From NCBI RefSeq assembly GCF_035594125.1, contig NC_087156.1, forward strand, positions 15,457,997 to 15,521,996: DNA of 64,000 nt, read 5' to 3'. The stretch comes from Scylla paramamosain. Taxonomy: Eukaryota > Arthropoda > Malacostraca > Decapoda > Portunidae. Positions 20,391 through 30,191 of the stretch are shown one piece after another (position 1 is the stretch's first letter; every line of letters begins with the position of its first letter). The notes beneath the pieces were generated by a model. That model saw only the letters and a program-made list of their open reading frames with translations, was not told the origin of the DNA and made no database searches. The position numbers were made by a program, and so were the translations under genes.

Positions 20391-23300
20391 CACACCTACC
20401 TATTTCCATCTGTTATCCCCATCCATAAACTTGTCTAATCTTCTCTTAAACTATCTAGTGTCCTAGCACTAACTACATGATTACTGAGTCCGTTCCACTC
20501 ATCTACCACTCTATTTGAGAACCAATTTTTTCCTATCTCCTTCCTAAACCTAATTTTTTTAAGCTTGAACCCGTTTTTTTTTTTTTTTTGTTCTATCCTG
20601 GTTGCTGATCCTAAGAATTTTGCTTACATCTCCCTTGTTATAACCCTTATACCATTTAAAGACTTCTATCAGGTCCCCTCTTAACCTACGTCTCTCTAAA
20701 GAATGTAAATTTAACAGCTTCAACCTCGCCTCGTAAAGAATACTCCTTATCCCCTGTATCCTTTTAGTCATTCTCCTCTGTACTGATTCTAATAGACCTA
20801 TATCTTTCCTGTAATGTGGGGACCAGAACTGCACAGCGTAGTCTAGATGAAGTCTGACCAGCGCCAAGTATAACTTTAATATTACTTCCGGCCTTCTACT
20901 TTTAACACTCCTAAAAATTAATCCTAGTACCCTATTTGCCTTGTTTCTGGCTTCTATGCATTGTTTCCCTAGACGGAGTTCAGAGCTAACTATAACTCCT
21001 AAATCTTTCTCGTACTCTTTACCTACCAGAGTTTGGTTTTTTAATGTGTACCTATTGTGTGGGTTTCCTCTACCTACGCTAAGCACTTTGCATTTATTGA
21101 TATTAAATTGCATTTGCCATCTATCCGTCCATTCATTCATTCTATCTAAGTCTGCCTGCAAGGCGATGGCATCCGATTCTGACCTAATTAACCTACCTAT
21201 CTTTGTGTCATCCGCAAATTTACTAACATCACTACTAATTCCATTATCCAAGTCATTGATATATATTAGAAATAACAATAGCCCTAATACTGATCCCTGT
21301 GGCACCCCACTGATTACATGACCCCACTCGGATTTCGAGCCGTTTATTACCACTCTCTGTCGCCTGTTACCAAGCCATGACCCTATCCAGCCTAACACCT
21401 TCCCATCTATCCCGTGTGCCCTAACCTTTCTCAGGAGCCTTTGACTGGGTACCTTGTCAAAGGCTTTACTAAAGTCCAGGTATAAGATATCATAACTATC
21501 ACCATTATCTACTGCCTCGTACACCTTACTGTAAAAACTTAACAAGTTTGTCAGGCAAGACTTCCCCTTCGTGAAGCCATGCTGTGACTGATTTATCAAG
21601 TTATGTTTGTCTAAATGTTCCCTAATGTTCCTCGCTATTATTGACTCTAACATTTTACCTACAACTGAAGTTAAGCTGACAGGTCTATAATTAGACGCTA
21701 AAGTTTTATCTCCTTTCTTAAAGATGGGTACTACATTAGCCTGCCTCCACATTACTGGTACCTCACCCGACTCCAGTGATTTCCTAAAGACAGAAACTAG
21801 CGGCTCACTAATAATCTCTTTACATTCCTTAAGTACTCTGGGATATATTTCATCAGGTCCTGGTGACTTGAACTTTTTTAGCCTATCTATCTCCTGTTCC
21901 ACTATCTCCCTAGTTATGGAAATATCTGTCAGCTTCTCATTCTCATCTGCTCTAAACACCTGTTCACTATCTGGCATATCCTGCATGTTTTCCTGGGTGA
22001 AGACAGTTAAAAAACAATCATTCAGAAGTTTACTTATCTCCTCCCCAGAACTAACCAGCTCCCCATCTGCTACCTTTAATGGACCTACAGTATCCTTATT
22101 CTTCGTCCTGTATACCTGATAAAATCACTTGGGGTCCGTCTTCGCCTGGCTGGCTACCTTTAATTCATAATTGTCCTTAGCTTTCCTCGTTAACTTCCTG
22201 ACTGTTCTAACTAATTTATTATATTGTGTCCTTAAAACTTCTTCACCTGCCCTTAATCTCTTATATATACTTCTCTTACGCCCTATATAATGCTTTAACC
22301 TAGCAGTCATCCATTTAGGGTAATTTTTTTTGTGATCTTATTGTTCTATACGGGATATTTGCTAACTGACCTGTATGAACTTTATCTACGAAATATTTAT
22401 ACAATTCATCTACATTTACTTCACCTAATCCCTCATCTCGTCCCCTACCATCCTCTCCACTCCCTCATCTACTCGCCTCGACCTCACCTCTCTCATTTCA
22501 GCATGAACTGACATTCCAACATACTCACACCTATCTCCCCCTTCCTCTTTCCTCCTCCCTTCCGGACACATCTTCCCTCCTCTTGTCCTACACCCTCACG
22601 CCTCACCTCACCTCTCTCATCCTGCCTTATCTCTTTGAACTCCGTCCCTGACCTGACCTCACCCTGCATCCTTTGCCAGTCGACTCCTTGGAGGTACCTT
22701 TTTAATTCTTCAAAATCTGCTCTCCTAAAGTCAGGTATTTTACTAGTGTTTTTGTTTCTAACAGTTTCTTCCCATTCTATATTGTACCTAATTTCCCTAT
22801 GGTCACTGTTACCTAGCTGTCCTCCAACCTCTACCTGCGTGACTGCTTCCTCCCTGTTAGTAAGAATTAAATCTAGAATATTATTCCCCTTTGTGGGTTC
22901 TACGACTACCTGTTTTAAAAAATTATCCTGAATTACCTCAATGAAATTCCTCTGCTTCCTTGTTACCCACCATCAGACTCCAGTCGATATTCCTAAAATT
23001 AAAATCTACCACACATACCTGACTGTACCTGCCTGCTCTATTTAATTCCTGCCACAGTGAGGTGTTAATTTTCTCTGTACTGGTCGGTGGTCTGTAAACT
23101 ACCCCTAGTACTACTGACTGCGATCCTTCCTTAATATCTATCCATATCGACTCTGCTTTGTTATCTGTTTTAATTCTATTGTTCATACAACACTGTAATG
23201 TGTCCCTAACGTATAACGCGACGCCTCCTCCTCTCCTGTTTTCCCTATCTTTATAGAACATTGTATACCCATCTATCTTAACCTCTAGATTAAATACTTT

Positions 23301-23438
23301 TCCTGACATATCTAACCAAGTTTCAGTTAAAGCAATGATATCAAATTTCTCTGCACTCGCTATTCCTCTAAGCAAGTCTATTTTATTCAGAATACTTCTA
23401 CAGTTTATGTAGTAAACACTTAAGCTATTTCTCACCAT
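20391..23438 (-). pseudogene. CR1 ORF2: APE endonuclease and reverse transcriptase, broken
   Basis: The endonuclease begins at 23438 with YYINCRSILNK, TETWL (catalytic Glu, residue 39) and YRPP (115-118). The usual GDFN is VDFN, a Gly-to-Val change at 144. A frameshift near 22945 (an extra T) ends this frame, but NSDH is still readable at 22799-22810. A second frameshift lies in an A8 run (22323-22330). A TGA at 22125-22127 replaces a codon expected to be GGA; the frame continues on both sides. The reverse transcriptase (21986-20559) has SPGPDEIYP, RPVSLTSVVGK, LDFSKAFD (170-177), GVPQGSVLG (227-235) and FADD (257-260); the Pro expected after VLG is Leu. A long A run (20574-20589) shifts the frame again before the C-terminal segment containing NWFSNRVVDEWNGLSNHVV, and a missing T near 20440 shifts it once more. 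Homopolymer shifts could be sequencing errors, but the motif changes and the stop argue for real decay. Confidence 0.9.
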
Positions 23439-24215
23439 CCCTGAGCTAGCTACCTTTCTAGATTTAACTAATTTGCCCCTCGCCTTCTCTTCACTACCCC
23501 TTCCTCCCTCCCGACTAACGAAAAAAGTGCTGGAGTGCAGTTACCTCCCGCTCGAGTGTTTCAGCCAAAACACGAACACCCTGACGTGACAAATGCACTC
23601 CATCCCTGGCGTACAAGGTGTCCCTGCCATAGAAAAGGTCCCAGTTGTCGATGAACGTCCATCCATTACTCCTACAATGATTTGCGAGCCTGCGATTCAC
23701 TGTAATAGCCCTGGACAGCCACTCAGCACCAACTCCCCTCCTCGGCAAGACACCACATACCACGAGGATCCCTCCCTTGTCCCTAATCCTGTCCAAAGCC
23801 TGTCGAAACCTCCTGATAAGCTCCTCACTCCTGACCTTACCAAGGTCATTCCCTCCCGCACTGAGAAAAACAATGGGCTTGGTCCCATCTTTTTCCAAGC
23901 ACGTGTCTAGCCTATCAGCTACCTTCCCTATCCCGGCCCCCGGCAAACACACCCTCGACCTACGCTTCCTATCACTAGCACAGAACGCACTATTTAAATG
24001 CCTAACCTATCACCAAATACAAACACTCTACCTTGGGGCAGGGTAACTGCATCTGCCCCCTCCTTCTTGCCTCCTCCCGCCCTATCCACCTCCTTCTCCT
24101 TCCCTTCCTCCAGCACATTGAAGGGATTCTTCGTCTCCACGCAAGGTGCCCTGAGGACCTTCACCCTCTTGGCTCCCCTGCACACAACCGACCACTGCTC
24201 CTCCGTCGCCTTACT

Positions 24216-24226
24216 AGGTAAGGTGA
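24216..24226 (+). repeat. Target-site duplication, left copy
   Basis: AGGTAAGGTGA, identical to 26540-26550 on the other side of the MULE. Bases beyond it differ on both sides, so the duplication is at most 11 bp. It falls within CR1 ORF1 coding sequence. Confidence 0.88.
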
Positions 24227-24276
24227 ATGTAGGATATTTTGGCCACGGACATTTTGGCTACGGACACTTTGGTCAT
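24227..24276 (+). repeat. Left terminal inverted repeat of the MULE
   Basis: After a 5-bp tip come three head-to-tail 15-bp modules of the form GGAYRTTTTGGCYAC at 24232, 24247 and 24262; the third is diverged. Further copies lie inside at 24291 (degenerate) and 24323. They match the right end in inverted orientation and are likely transposase binding sites. Confidence 0.85.
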
Positions 24277-24494
24277 TGGCCACCAAACTAGGACGGTTTG
24301 GCCACGGCAGCAAACCTTAGGAGGATGTTTTGGCCACGAAAAATTCACAGTACTGTTCTTTATTTTTCACATATTTTTTTTTCACTTATAATTCGTGATT
24401 GTGAAAATGTCTGACCAGTTTACTTCTTACTTGATTAATTACTTACTTAACTTGATTAATCTTACCAGATTACCTTACTTAATTAATCATTACC

Positions 24495-24498
<4 letters not shown>

Positions 24499-24555
<57 letters not shown>
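24499..24555 (+). repeat. (AG)28 array inside the MULE
   Basis: It lies between the left terminal repeat and the transposase start, in what would be the 5' untranslated or promoter region. If shared by other copies it would be part of the element. Confidence 0.95.
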
Positions 24556-24558
<3 letters not shown>

Positions 24559-24681
24559 AGATCTTTTACTGCCATACGAGTTTGTTTTGAACTGTGAAGC
24601 AGTTGGTGGTTTGTGAGGTTTCTGACCGAGGTGAGGAACAGCCTGATTGGAGCTACTTTGCACAGTACTTACTACTCCACC

Positions 24682-26262
24682 ATGTCAGCTGAGCTTGAGG
24701 TCACCACATCAAATCGAGGTGGTCAGAAAATCTGCCTGGATGGCTTTATGTACACTAAGAAGCATGTTGCAAAATCAGTGGATGAGATAGTTTTTCGGTG
24801 TGTCAAGCGGGCTAGTCTGAAGTGCCCTGGTATACTAAAGACAACCAAAAGTCTTGGTAACCCTGAAGTTGTGACCTCGCATAACCATCTTTCTGACACA
24901 GTTGGATGCCAAGTGGAGCAAGCTCGACAGGGTATGAAGAGGAAGGCTTCGAACACCAATGATCAGCCTAATCAGATTCTCGCCTTCACAGTCGCGGCAC
25001 TGCCCGCGGAGGTCAAAGCACGCATGCCTAGGTCTGATTCTAGTAAGCGTGTCCTTCGTCGCATCCGGGCTGCACACCGTCCCAAGAATCCACAGTCTCT
25101 TCAAGAGTTGGAAATCCCTGATGACTGGACATCCCACCTCCACTATGACAATGGACCAGAGGCAGATGAGCGTATTATCAGCTTTACCACCCCCCATCAT
25201 CTGGAACTGTTAGCACGCTGTGATGAGTGGTGTATGGATGGCACATTTTCGGTAGCTCCGAGACTCTTCACCCAGCTATATGTCATCCAAGGTCGAGTCA
25301 ACAGTGTTTATCTACCTCTTGTGTACGTCTTGCTGCAACGCAAGACACAAAGTAGCTACGAACAAGTCTTCAGGGTCCTGGCGGAGAGTGGCTGTGATCC
25401 CATTTCAGTCATCATCGACTTTGAGAGGCCTGTGGAGCTGGCCCTTCATGTGGTATTCGGGGAGGAGGTCCAGGTCAGTATTGGAGTAACTCTGATTGTA
25501 ATTTAATTGAAATTTAATTAATTACTATTACTTTCTGAAAGTATTTTTTAATTATATATTTTTTTTTCAAATTTAACTATTACAACCCTGGTACAGGTGC
25601 GGTTCTGTTTCTATCATCTAACCCAGTCCATCTGGAGGCAGATCCAGCACCTGGGTCTCAAAAACCTATACGAATCCGATGAGGAGTTCCGCCTCTTCTG
25701 TGGTCAGGTGGATGCACTGGCCTTCCTGCCCCCAAAAGATGTCAAGGATGGCATGTCATACCTTCGATCTACCATGCCTGAGGAGGCTGCTCCACTCTTG
25801 GAATACTTTGACTCCACCTATATTTCAGGCCAACTGCGTCATCGTCGTAACATCACTTCCAAGTCAGGACACCTACAGCCAATCTCGATTCATCTACGTC
25901 GCACGCCACCTATGTTCCCGCCTGAGAAGTGGAATATGCACCACGCAACTCTAAACAACCAGCCAAGGACAAATAACATTTGCGAGGGGTGGAACAACAA
26001 GTTTTTCCGCCTGGTGGGACATGCCAACCCCACGGTGTGGAAGCTGATAGAGTGTCTGCAAGCTGACGCTGCCACTGTGGATGAAATTCTGCTGCAGCAA
26101 GAACGCGGCATTCGCCCTGCTAAGAGGTTTAAGAAGATATACAAGGAATTACACACCCGCATCCAAAACCTGGTCATCGATTTGAATGAAGAGAAGAAGA
26201 CCATCCCACAATTCCTCCGAGGCATCAGCTATAATCTTAGAGGTGGAGATATGAATGCGTAG
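24682..26262 (+). CDS. FLYWCH-type MULE transposase, two exons (24682-25473 joined to 25597-26262), 485 residues
   Basis: The transposase excises and integrates the surrounding element in the nucleus. I chose the ATG at 24682 because it has a strong context (CCACCATG) and starts just before the zinc finger; the frame is open upstream only to a GTG. Residues about 8-70 form a FLYWCH-like zinc finger (Cys40, Cys48, His67, His69) for DNA binding. The MULE transposase domain follows, with CMDGTF (Asp186), VIIDFE (Asp246), a CxxH pair in CFYH (Cys268, His271) just after the splice junction, and NNICEGWNNKF (Glu394). These fit the D-D-E triad and C/H pair known from Mutator transposases. The C terminus is basic. 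There is no internal stop or frameshift, and the length is normal for this family. Domestication as a host gene is unlikely because terminal repeats and target duplication are still present. Confidence 0.9.
25474..25596 (+). other. Intron of the MULE transposase, 123 bp, phase 0
   Basis: The donor is CAG/GTCAGT and the acceptor is CTGGTACAG/GTG. The sequence between is AT-rich with a T run before the acceptor and contains stop codons in the exon 1 frame. Joining at these sites gives EEVQ-VRFCFYH, which places the family's C-x-x-H block at the right distance after the second catalytic Asp. Without splicing the protein would end nine residues into the intron. Confidence 0.85.
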
Positions 26263-26487
26263 CATGTGAACCTATACTTTTTAATGACAATTTTAATTTA
26301 AAAAATGCTCTATTGCAATTTTTCAAAAATGCTCAATTACATTTTAAATACCAATATTTTTGTTGAGTTTATCACATCAAATATCCTATCTTCCTTGGGT
26401 GGCGATTTATTTTTAATTTAATGGCCAAAATGTCCGTGGCCAAAATATCCTACTTTCCGTGGCCAAAAAGTGGCAAGTTGCGATTTG

Positions 26488-26539
26488 ATGGCCAAAACGT
26501 CCGTAGCCAAAACATCCGTGGCCAAAACATCCGGCTACC
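26488..26539 (-). repeat. Right terminal inverted repeat of the MULE
   Basis: Read inward on the minus strand: a 7-bp tip (GGTAGCC), then three tandem 15-bp modules (26532-26518, 26517-26503, 26502-26488) matching those of the left end with a few differences. Two more good modules lie inside at 26436-26450 and 26421-26435, plus a degenerate one at 26459-26473. Confidence 0.85.
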
Positions 26540-26550
26540 AGGTAAGGTGA
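26540..26550 (+). repeat. Target-site duplication, right copy
   Basis: AGGTAAGGTGA, the partner of 24216-24226. On the minus strand it encodes the VTLP residues ending the first part of CR1 ORF1, and the frame continues at 24215. Confidence 0.88.
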
Positions 26551-26965
26551 CGGTGGGGCACGACCCTCCCACAGGTGCTGAGATTCTCTCATAGAACTCA
26601 GCCTGCAGGTCTGAGATCCTCTCACGAAACTCAGCCTGCACCTCCGAGATCCTTCGATGGAACACAGCCTCCACCTCTGAGATCTTCGCAACGAAGGCCT
26701 TGAGAACAGGAGAACTAACACAACCAGACGACTCAGCAACACAAGGCGCCATGTCTACACTAGCCAGCTATAGCGTCAGGTCACTGCTCACTATACACGT
26801 CCGTTCACTAGGAACCCTGACCTGAGACAAAGATGAATAAATCCATATTTTTCGAACTAGATTCTTGTTTACATCCATAAATTATGTGGTTTTGAATGAC
26901 AAGCGCAATAAAAAGACGCAGAAATTAGGCATTCGAGTGTGCAAGGGTGGTGCAGTGGTGAGGCG

Positions 26966-26967
<2 letters not shown>

Positions 26968-27019
<52 letters not shown>

Positions 27020-27051
27020 CAGTTACACACACGCACACAGACACAGGGCAG

Positions 27052-27103
<52 letters not shown>
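26968..27103 (+). repeat. Two (CA)25 arrays around a duplicated GGCAGTTACACAC block
   Basis: Arrays are at 26968-27017 and 27054-27103. The 36-bp spacer carries GGCAGTTACACAC at both of its ends, so the second array probably arose by duplication. Confidence 0.93.
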
Positions 27104-27104
<1 letters not shown>

Positions 27105-27187
27105 AGCACAGTATCCCTGGCACCCCGCCACGCCGAGCGCTGCTGAGCCCCGCCCCGACCTTCCGCTGCTAAGGTAACAATTTCTCG

Positions 27188-28380
27188 TCTCTCCCCGTCA
27201 ATATTTAGTGTAATTTCTATGGTTTTCCAGGTGTTTCTAGGTGTTTTCTAGACTCGGGTGTGCAAAAGGAGGAGGAGGAGGAGATGATGGAAGGGAGAAG
27301 AGGAGTGTGACAGGGGAGAGAAGAGGAGGAGGGGATACGGAAGAGTGGAGAAAAAAAGAATTTCGGCGCCGTGGTATTATTTTTCTTTTTTGTTAATGCA
27401 GTTGGCATTGTTTTAATATTTGATTTATTATTAGGAAAATGTAATAAGTTGTACTACATAATAAAATCTGCTTTAGCCCTGTTTTTGCTTGTCGATAAAA
27501 TAACACTTTCGTCATTTTACGTATTTCACTTTTTTCTTATAAGCACGCCTAGGATTGTTTTAATATTTAATTTAAGAGTGAAAAAAAATAAGAAACATGT
27601 ACCAAGTAATAATATCCAATAAAATCTAGTGTAACAATTCGTACTTTCAAATTTAAAATAAGTCCGTTGCGTGATATAAAAAATTATTTTCTTTATACGA
27701 CAAGGAATTTGTGTTTTCTTTCTTTATCTGGAAGGTAATTTTTTTTTTTTTTGTATTCAGAATATGTAATACAATCTAGCCTGGTTGTGTTTTCTTTCTC
27801 GATATTATAACTCTTTTGTGGCCCCGTTCGTAAAAGTTACAGATTGTGTTTTGAAGGTTTCGTTATTATTTCTTAACCCGGAAATATTTTTATATTTACA
27901 GTATTAGTTAAAGTATATGGCAAGTCAGAATATGTAGTGCATTCCAGTCTGGGCGTCTTCTTTCTTCTCGCGATTTTCAAAATGAATTACGTTACGTAAA
28001 TATAAAGGCCGAGATACACATTTTCCCTGCCTCCCCCCCCAATCTGTATATCAATATTTAGCTAAAGTTCCGGCTGTTTCCAGACTCATACGTGAAGGAA
28101 AGCCAAAATTAACCACGGAAATAGATGTACATCCTCAAAAATGTCTCAAATGAGGCTTAATTAAATTGAATGTTACAGCCCCGTTCAGAGCGCCCACCAT
28201 CACATCAGGACCCAGACTGAGACCTTCCCTCTTCCCTTCCAGTGTCTCTCCGACAATATTTCCCTCAATTCCATGATTTTCCGTGCATTTCCAGGTATTT
28301 CCAAGACTGAAATGTATAGACTGTAGTAGTAGGAGACGGAAAAAATGAGGAAGGGAGGAGGGGGAGGAGGAAGAAGGTAG
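27188..28380 (+). repeat. Family of diverged direct repeats in AT-rich DNA
   Basis: A module with CTCTCC, CAATATTT and TTTCCAGG-type blocks followed by purine-rich DNA occurs at 27188-27310 and again at 28244-28380, with a shorter relative at 28031-28090. Between them, TTGTTTTAATATTT starts near 27408 and again near 27555, and CAGAATATGTA near 27757 and 27925. Similarity is low and was judged by eye. There is no open frame of substance. Confidence 0.45.
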
Positions 28381-28560
28381 TAGGAATGAATGAGGAAGAG
28401 GGGTGGAGAGTGGTAGTAGTTGTAGGAGGAAGAAGAGGAAGAGGAGGAGGAAGGAAGAAGGAATGGAGGGAAGGACGATGGGAAAGTGGTAATAGTAGTA
28501 ATAGTGGTAGTAGTAGTCGGAGGAGGAAATGAGGAATGGAGGAAAAGTAGGGACGAAGAG

Positions 28561-28700
<140 letters not shown>

Positions 28701-28764
28701 ACAGAGTGGGGAAATAAAATGTATAAATGTTTTTTTTTAACAGATGAATGCATGATTAGAGAAT

Positions 28765-28872
<108 letters not shown>

Positions 28873-28936
28873 CAAATAGACAGAACTGCTGGCTGCTTGG
28901 GTGATTACTCTCAGGTCATAGTTAAACGTCACATCG

Positions 28937-28981
28937 ACCCGTCCACTCATCCTTTCGTGACGAAAGGATGAGTGGACGGGT
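28937..28981. repeat. Perfect 45-bp palindrome (22-bp arms, 1-bp centre)
   Basis: The left arm starts ACCCGTCCAC and ends CTTTCGT at 28958. A single G follows, then the exact reverse complement from 28960 to 28981. The symmetry stops abruptly on both sides. It could extrude a cruciform or be a fold-back duplication. Confidence 0.9.
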
Positions 28982-29038
28982 TATCTATCATGACGACACC
29001 TAGTCTCGCTGCCAGTGTCTGTAAATTCTAGCTAAGTT

Positions 29039-29160
29039 TACCCTGAATTTACTCTTATAATTGTCATCACTTACCACATACGACACCAAAGCATATTTTT
29101 GCCACTAATGTCCGGGTCTCAAACATCCACTGCCAAAATAGCATCCTTGTTCGACGCTTT
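29039..29160 (-). repeat. Dispersed 122-bp repeat, copy B
   Basis: Inverted relative to copy A at 19793-19914. It directly abuts the A-rich 3' tail of the LINE fragment at 29170, so the LINE may have inserted next to it or copied part of it. Confidence 0.75.
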
Positions 29161-29169
29161 GTTAAAAAT

Positions 29170-30191
29170 TGTATTTTTTTTATTTTATTTTATTTATTTA
29201 TTTTTTTTTATGTAGGAAGGACACTGGCCAAGGGGAACAAAAATACAATAAAAAAAATGGCCACTGAAATGCCAGTTCCATAAAAGGGTCAAAACAGTAG
29301 TCAAAAATTGATGGATAAGTGTCTTGAAACCTCCCTCTTGAAGGAATTCAAGTCAAAGGAAGGTGGAAATACAGAAGCAGGCAGGGAGTTCTAGAGTTTA
29401 CCAGAGAAAGGAATGAATGATTGAGAATACTGGTTAACTCTTGCATTAGAGAGGTGGACAGAATAGGGGTGAGAGAAAGAAGAAAGTCTTGTGCAGCGAA
29501 TCCGCGAGAGGAGGGGAGGCATGCAGTTAGCAATATCTGAAAAGCAGTTAGAATGAAAATAGCGGTAGAAGATAGCTAGAGATGCAACATTGCGGAGGTG
29601 AGAGAGAGGCTGAAGACAGTCAGTTAGAGGAGAGGAGTTGATGAGACGAAAAGCTGTTGATTCCACCCTGTCTAGAAGAGCAGTATGAGTGGAACCCCCA
29701 GACATGTGAAGCATACTCCATACATGGACGGATAAGGCCCTTGTACAGAGTTAGCAGCTGGACGGGTGAGAAAAACTGGCGGAGACGTCTCAGAACACCA
29801 ACTTCATAGAAGCTGTTTTAGCTAGAGATGAGATGTGAAGTTTTCAGTTCAGATTATAAGTAAAGGGCAAACCGAGGATGTTCAGTGTAGAAGAGGGGGA
29901 CAGTTGAGTGTCAATGAAGAAGAGAGGATAGTTGTATAGTTGTATAGCACGAGAATAAGCTGTGTTAAACCAAGGTTTGGAAGGTTTAGGTCAAGAAAAA
30001 GAGTGAGGAATGTACGCCTCCATGCCAGACACTATCACCTCCGTTATGCGCTCAGCACACAAAGACGGGTCTCTGACACGGAAGCAGTGGTCATTCCAAG
30101 GAAAATCAGCAAAATACCTCCTCAGGTCCCCCCAACTAGCAGAGGCAAAACGCCACAGGCACCTTCGCTTAGGGGGAAAAGCATAGGATAC
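29170..30191 (-). pseudogene. LINE remnant lacking the reverse-transcriptase core, with A-rich 3' tail
   Basis: Read on the minus strand from about 30191, one frame gives PKRRCLWRFASASWGDLRRYF, then RDPSLCAERITEVIVSG and MEAYIPHSFS, a stop, then SKPWFNTAYSRAI. This resembles the linker between endonuclease and RT in arthropod LINEs. At about 29945 it jumps directly to C-terminal sequence: LNILGLPFT, VGVLRRLRQFFSPVQLL, YKGLIRPCMEYASHVWG, a frameshift, then GGSTHTALLDRVES, SLAIFYRYFHSNCF and HPYSVHLSNARVNQYSQSF. The RT catalytic core is missing, so there is an internal deletion. It ends with an A-rich tail (T-rich on the plus strand, 29171-29210). I do not assign it to a named clade. The linker part is read by eye in one frame and is less certain than the C-terminal part. 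Confidence 0.7.

Larger units (their letters stand above)
24227..26539 (+). mobile_element. Mutator-like DNA transposon (FLYWCH-MULE), apparently intact
   Basis: It is about 2.3 kb long, with imperfect terminal inverted repeats of about 50 bp, a single two-exon transposase gene, and a perfect 11-bp direct repeat (AGGTAAGGTGA) immediately outside both ends. Target duplications of 8-11 bp are typical of the Mutator superfamily. It sits inside ORF1 of the CR1-like element, whose reading frame is restored when the transposon and one duplication copy are removed. A (GA)29 array lies upstream of the coding region inside the element. The exact termini could move by 1-2 bases depending on how the direct repeat is assigned. 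The open transposase and the perfect duplication suggest a recent insertion. Confidence 0.92.
23515..26752 (-). pseudogene. CR1 ORF1: coiled-coil and SGNH-hydrolase protein, broken
   Basis: The first part (26752-26540, 71 codons from an ATG) has 11-residue repeats of the form RISEVQAEFRE / RISDLQAEFYE, which suggest a coiled-coil oligomerisation region. The DNA transposon follows. The frame then resumes in phase at 24215, with a Lys/Arg-rich segment containing KVLRAPCVETKNPFNVLEE. Next comes VFVFGD, where the catalytic Ser of the GDS block is Arg, and a frameshift near 24005-24012. The last part (23952-23515, 145 residues) is an SGNH-hydrolase fold fragment with GGND (residues 33-36 of that frame) and the catalytic Asp/His block DGVHLS. 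Esterase domains of this kind are known from CR1 ORF1 proteins. The loss of the Ser, the frameshift and the insertion make it non-functional. Codon 71 ends exactly at the transposon boundary. Confidence 0.85.
20320..26820 (-). mobile_element. CR1-like non-LTR retrotransposon, near full length, decayed and interrupted
   Basis: Reading on the minus strand, the element runs from a short 5' leader (about 26820-26753) through ORF1 (coiled coil plus SGNH hydrolase) and ORF2 (endonuclease plus reverse transcriptase) to a 3' end at 20320. An SGNH/esterase ORF1 combined with an APE endonuclease and RT, ending in tandem TTCTTATG units, is the known layout of the CR1 clade. Without the 2.3-kb DNA transposon inside ORF1, the element is about 4.2 kb, close to a full CR1 length. 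Both ORFs are broken, so it is not autonomous. The 5' boundary is a guess, because CR1 elements lack clear terminal repeats and I could not identify a target duplication. Confidence 0.9.

Noticed and set aside
20941..24291. Plus-strand frames over the CR1 (for example at 20941, 21724, 22635, 23593 and 23998)
   Set aside because: They are antisense shadows of the CR1 ORFs and match nothing recognisable.
24723..25200. Minus-strand frames across the transposase
   Set aside because: They are shadows of the plus-strand MULE gene, which carries the recognisable motifs.
26937..26967. tRNA-like A-box string (GGTGGTGCAGTGGTGAGGCG) before the CA array
   Set aside because: No matching B box or cloverleaf follows; the sequence runs straight into the CA repeat, so neither a tRNA nor a SINE can be supported.
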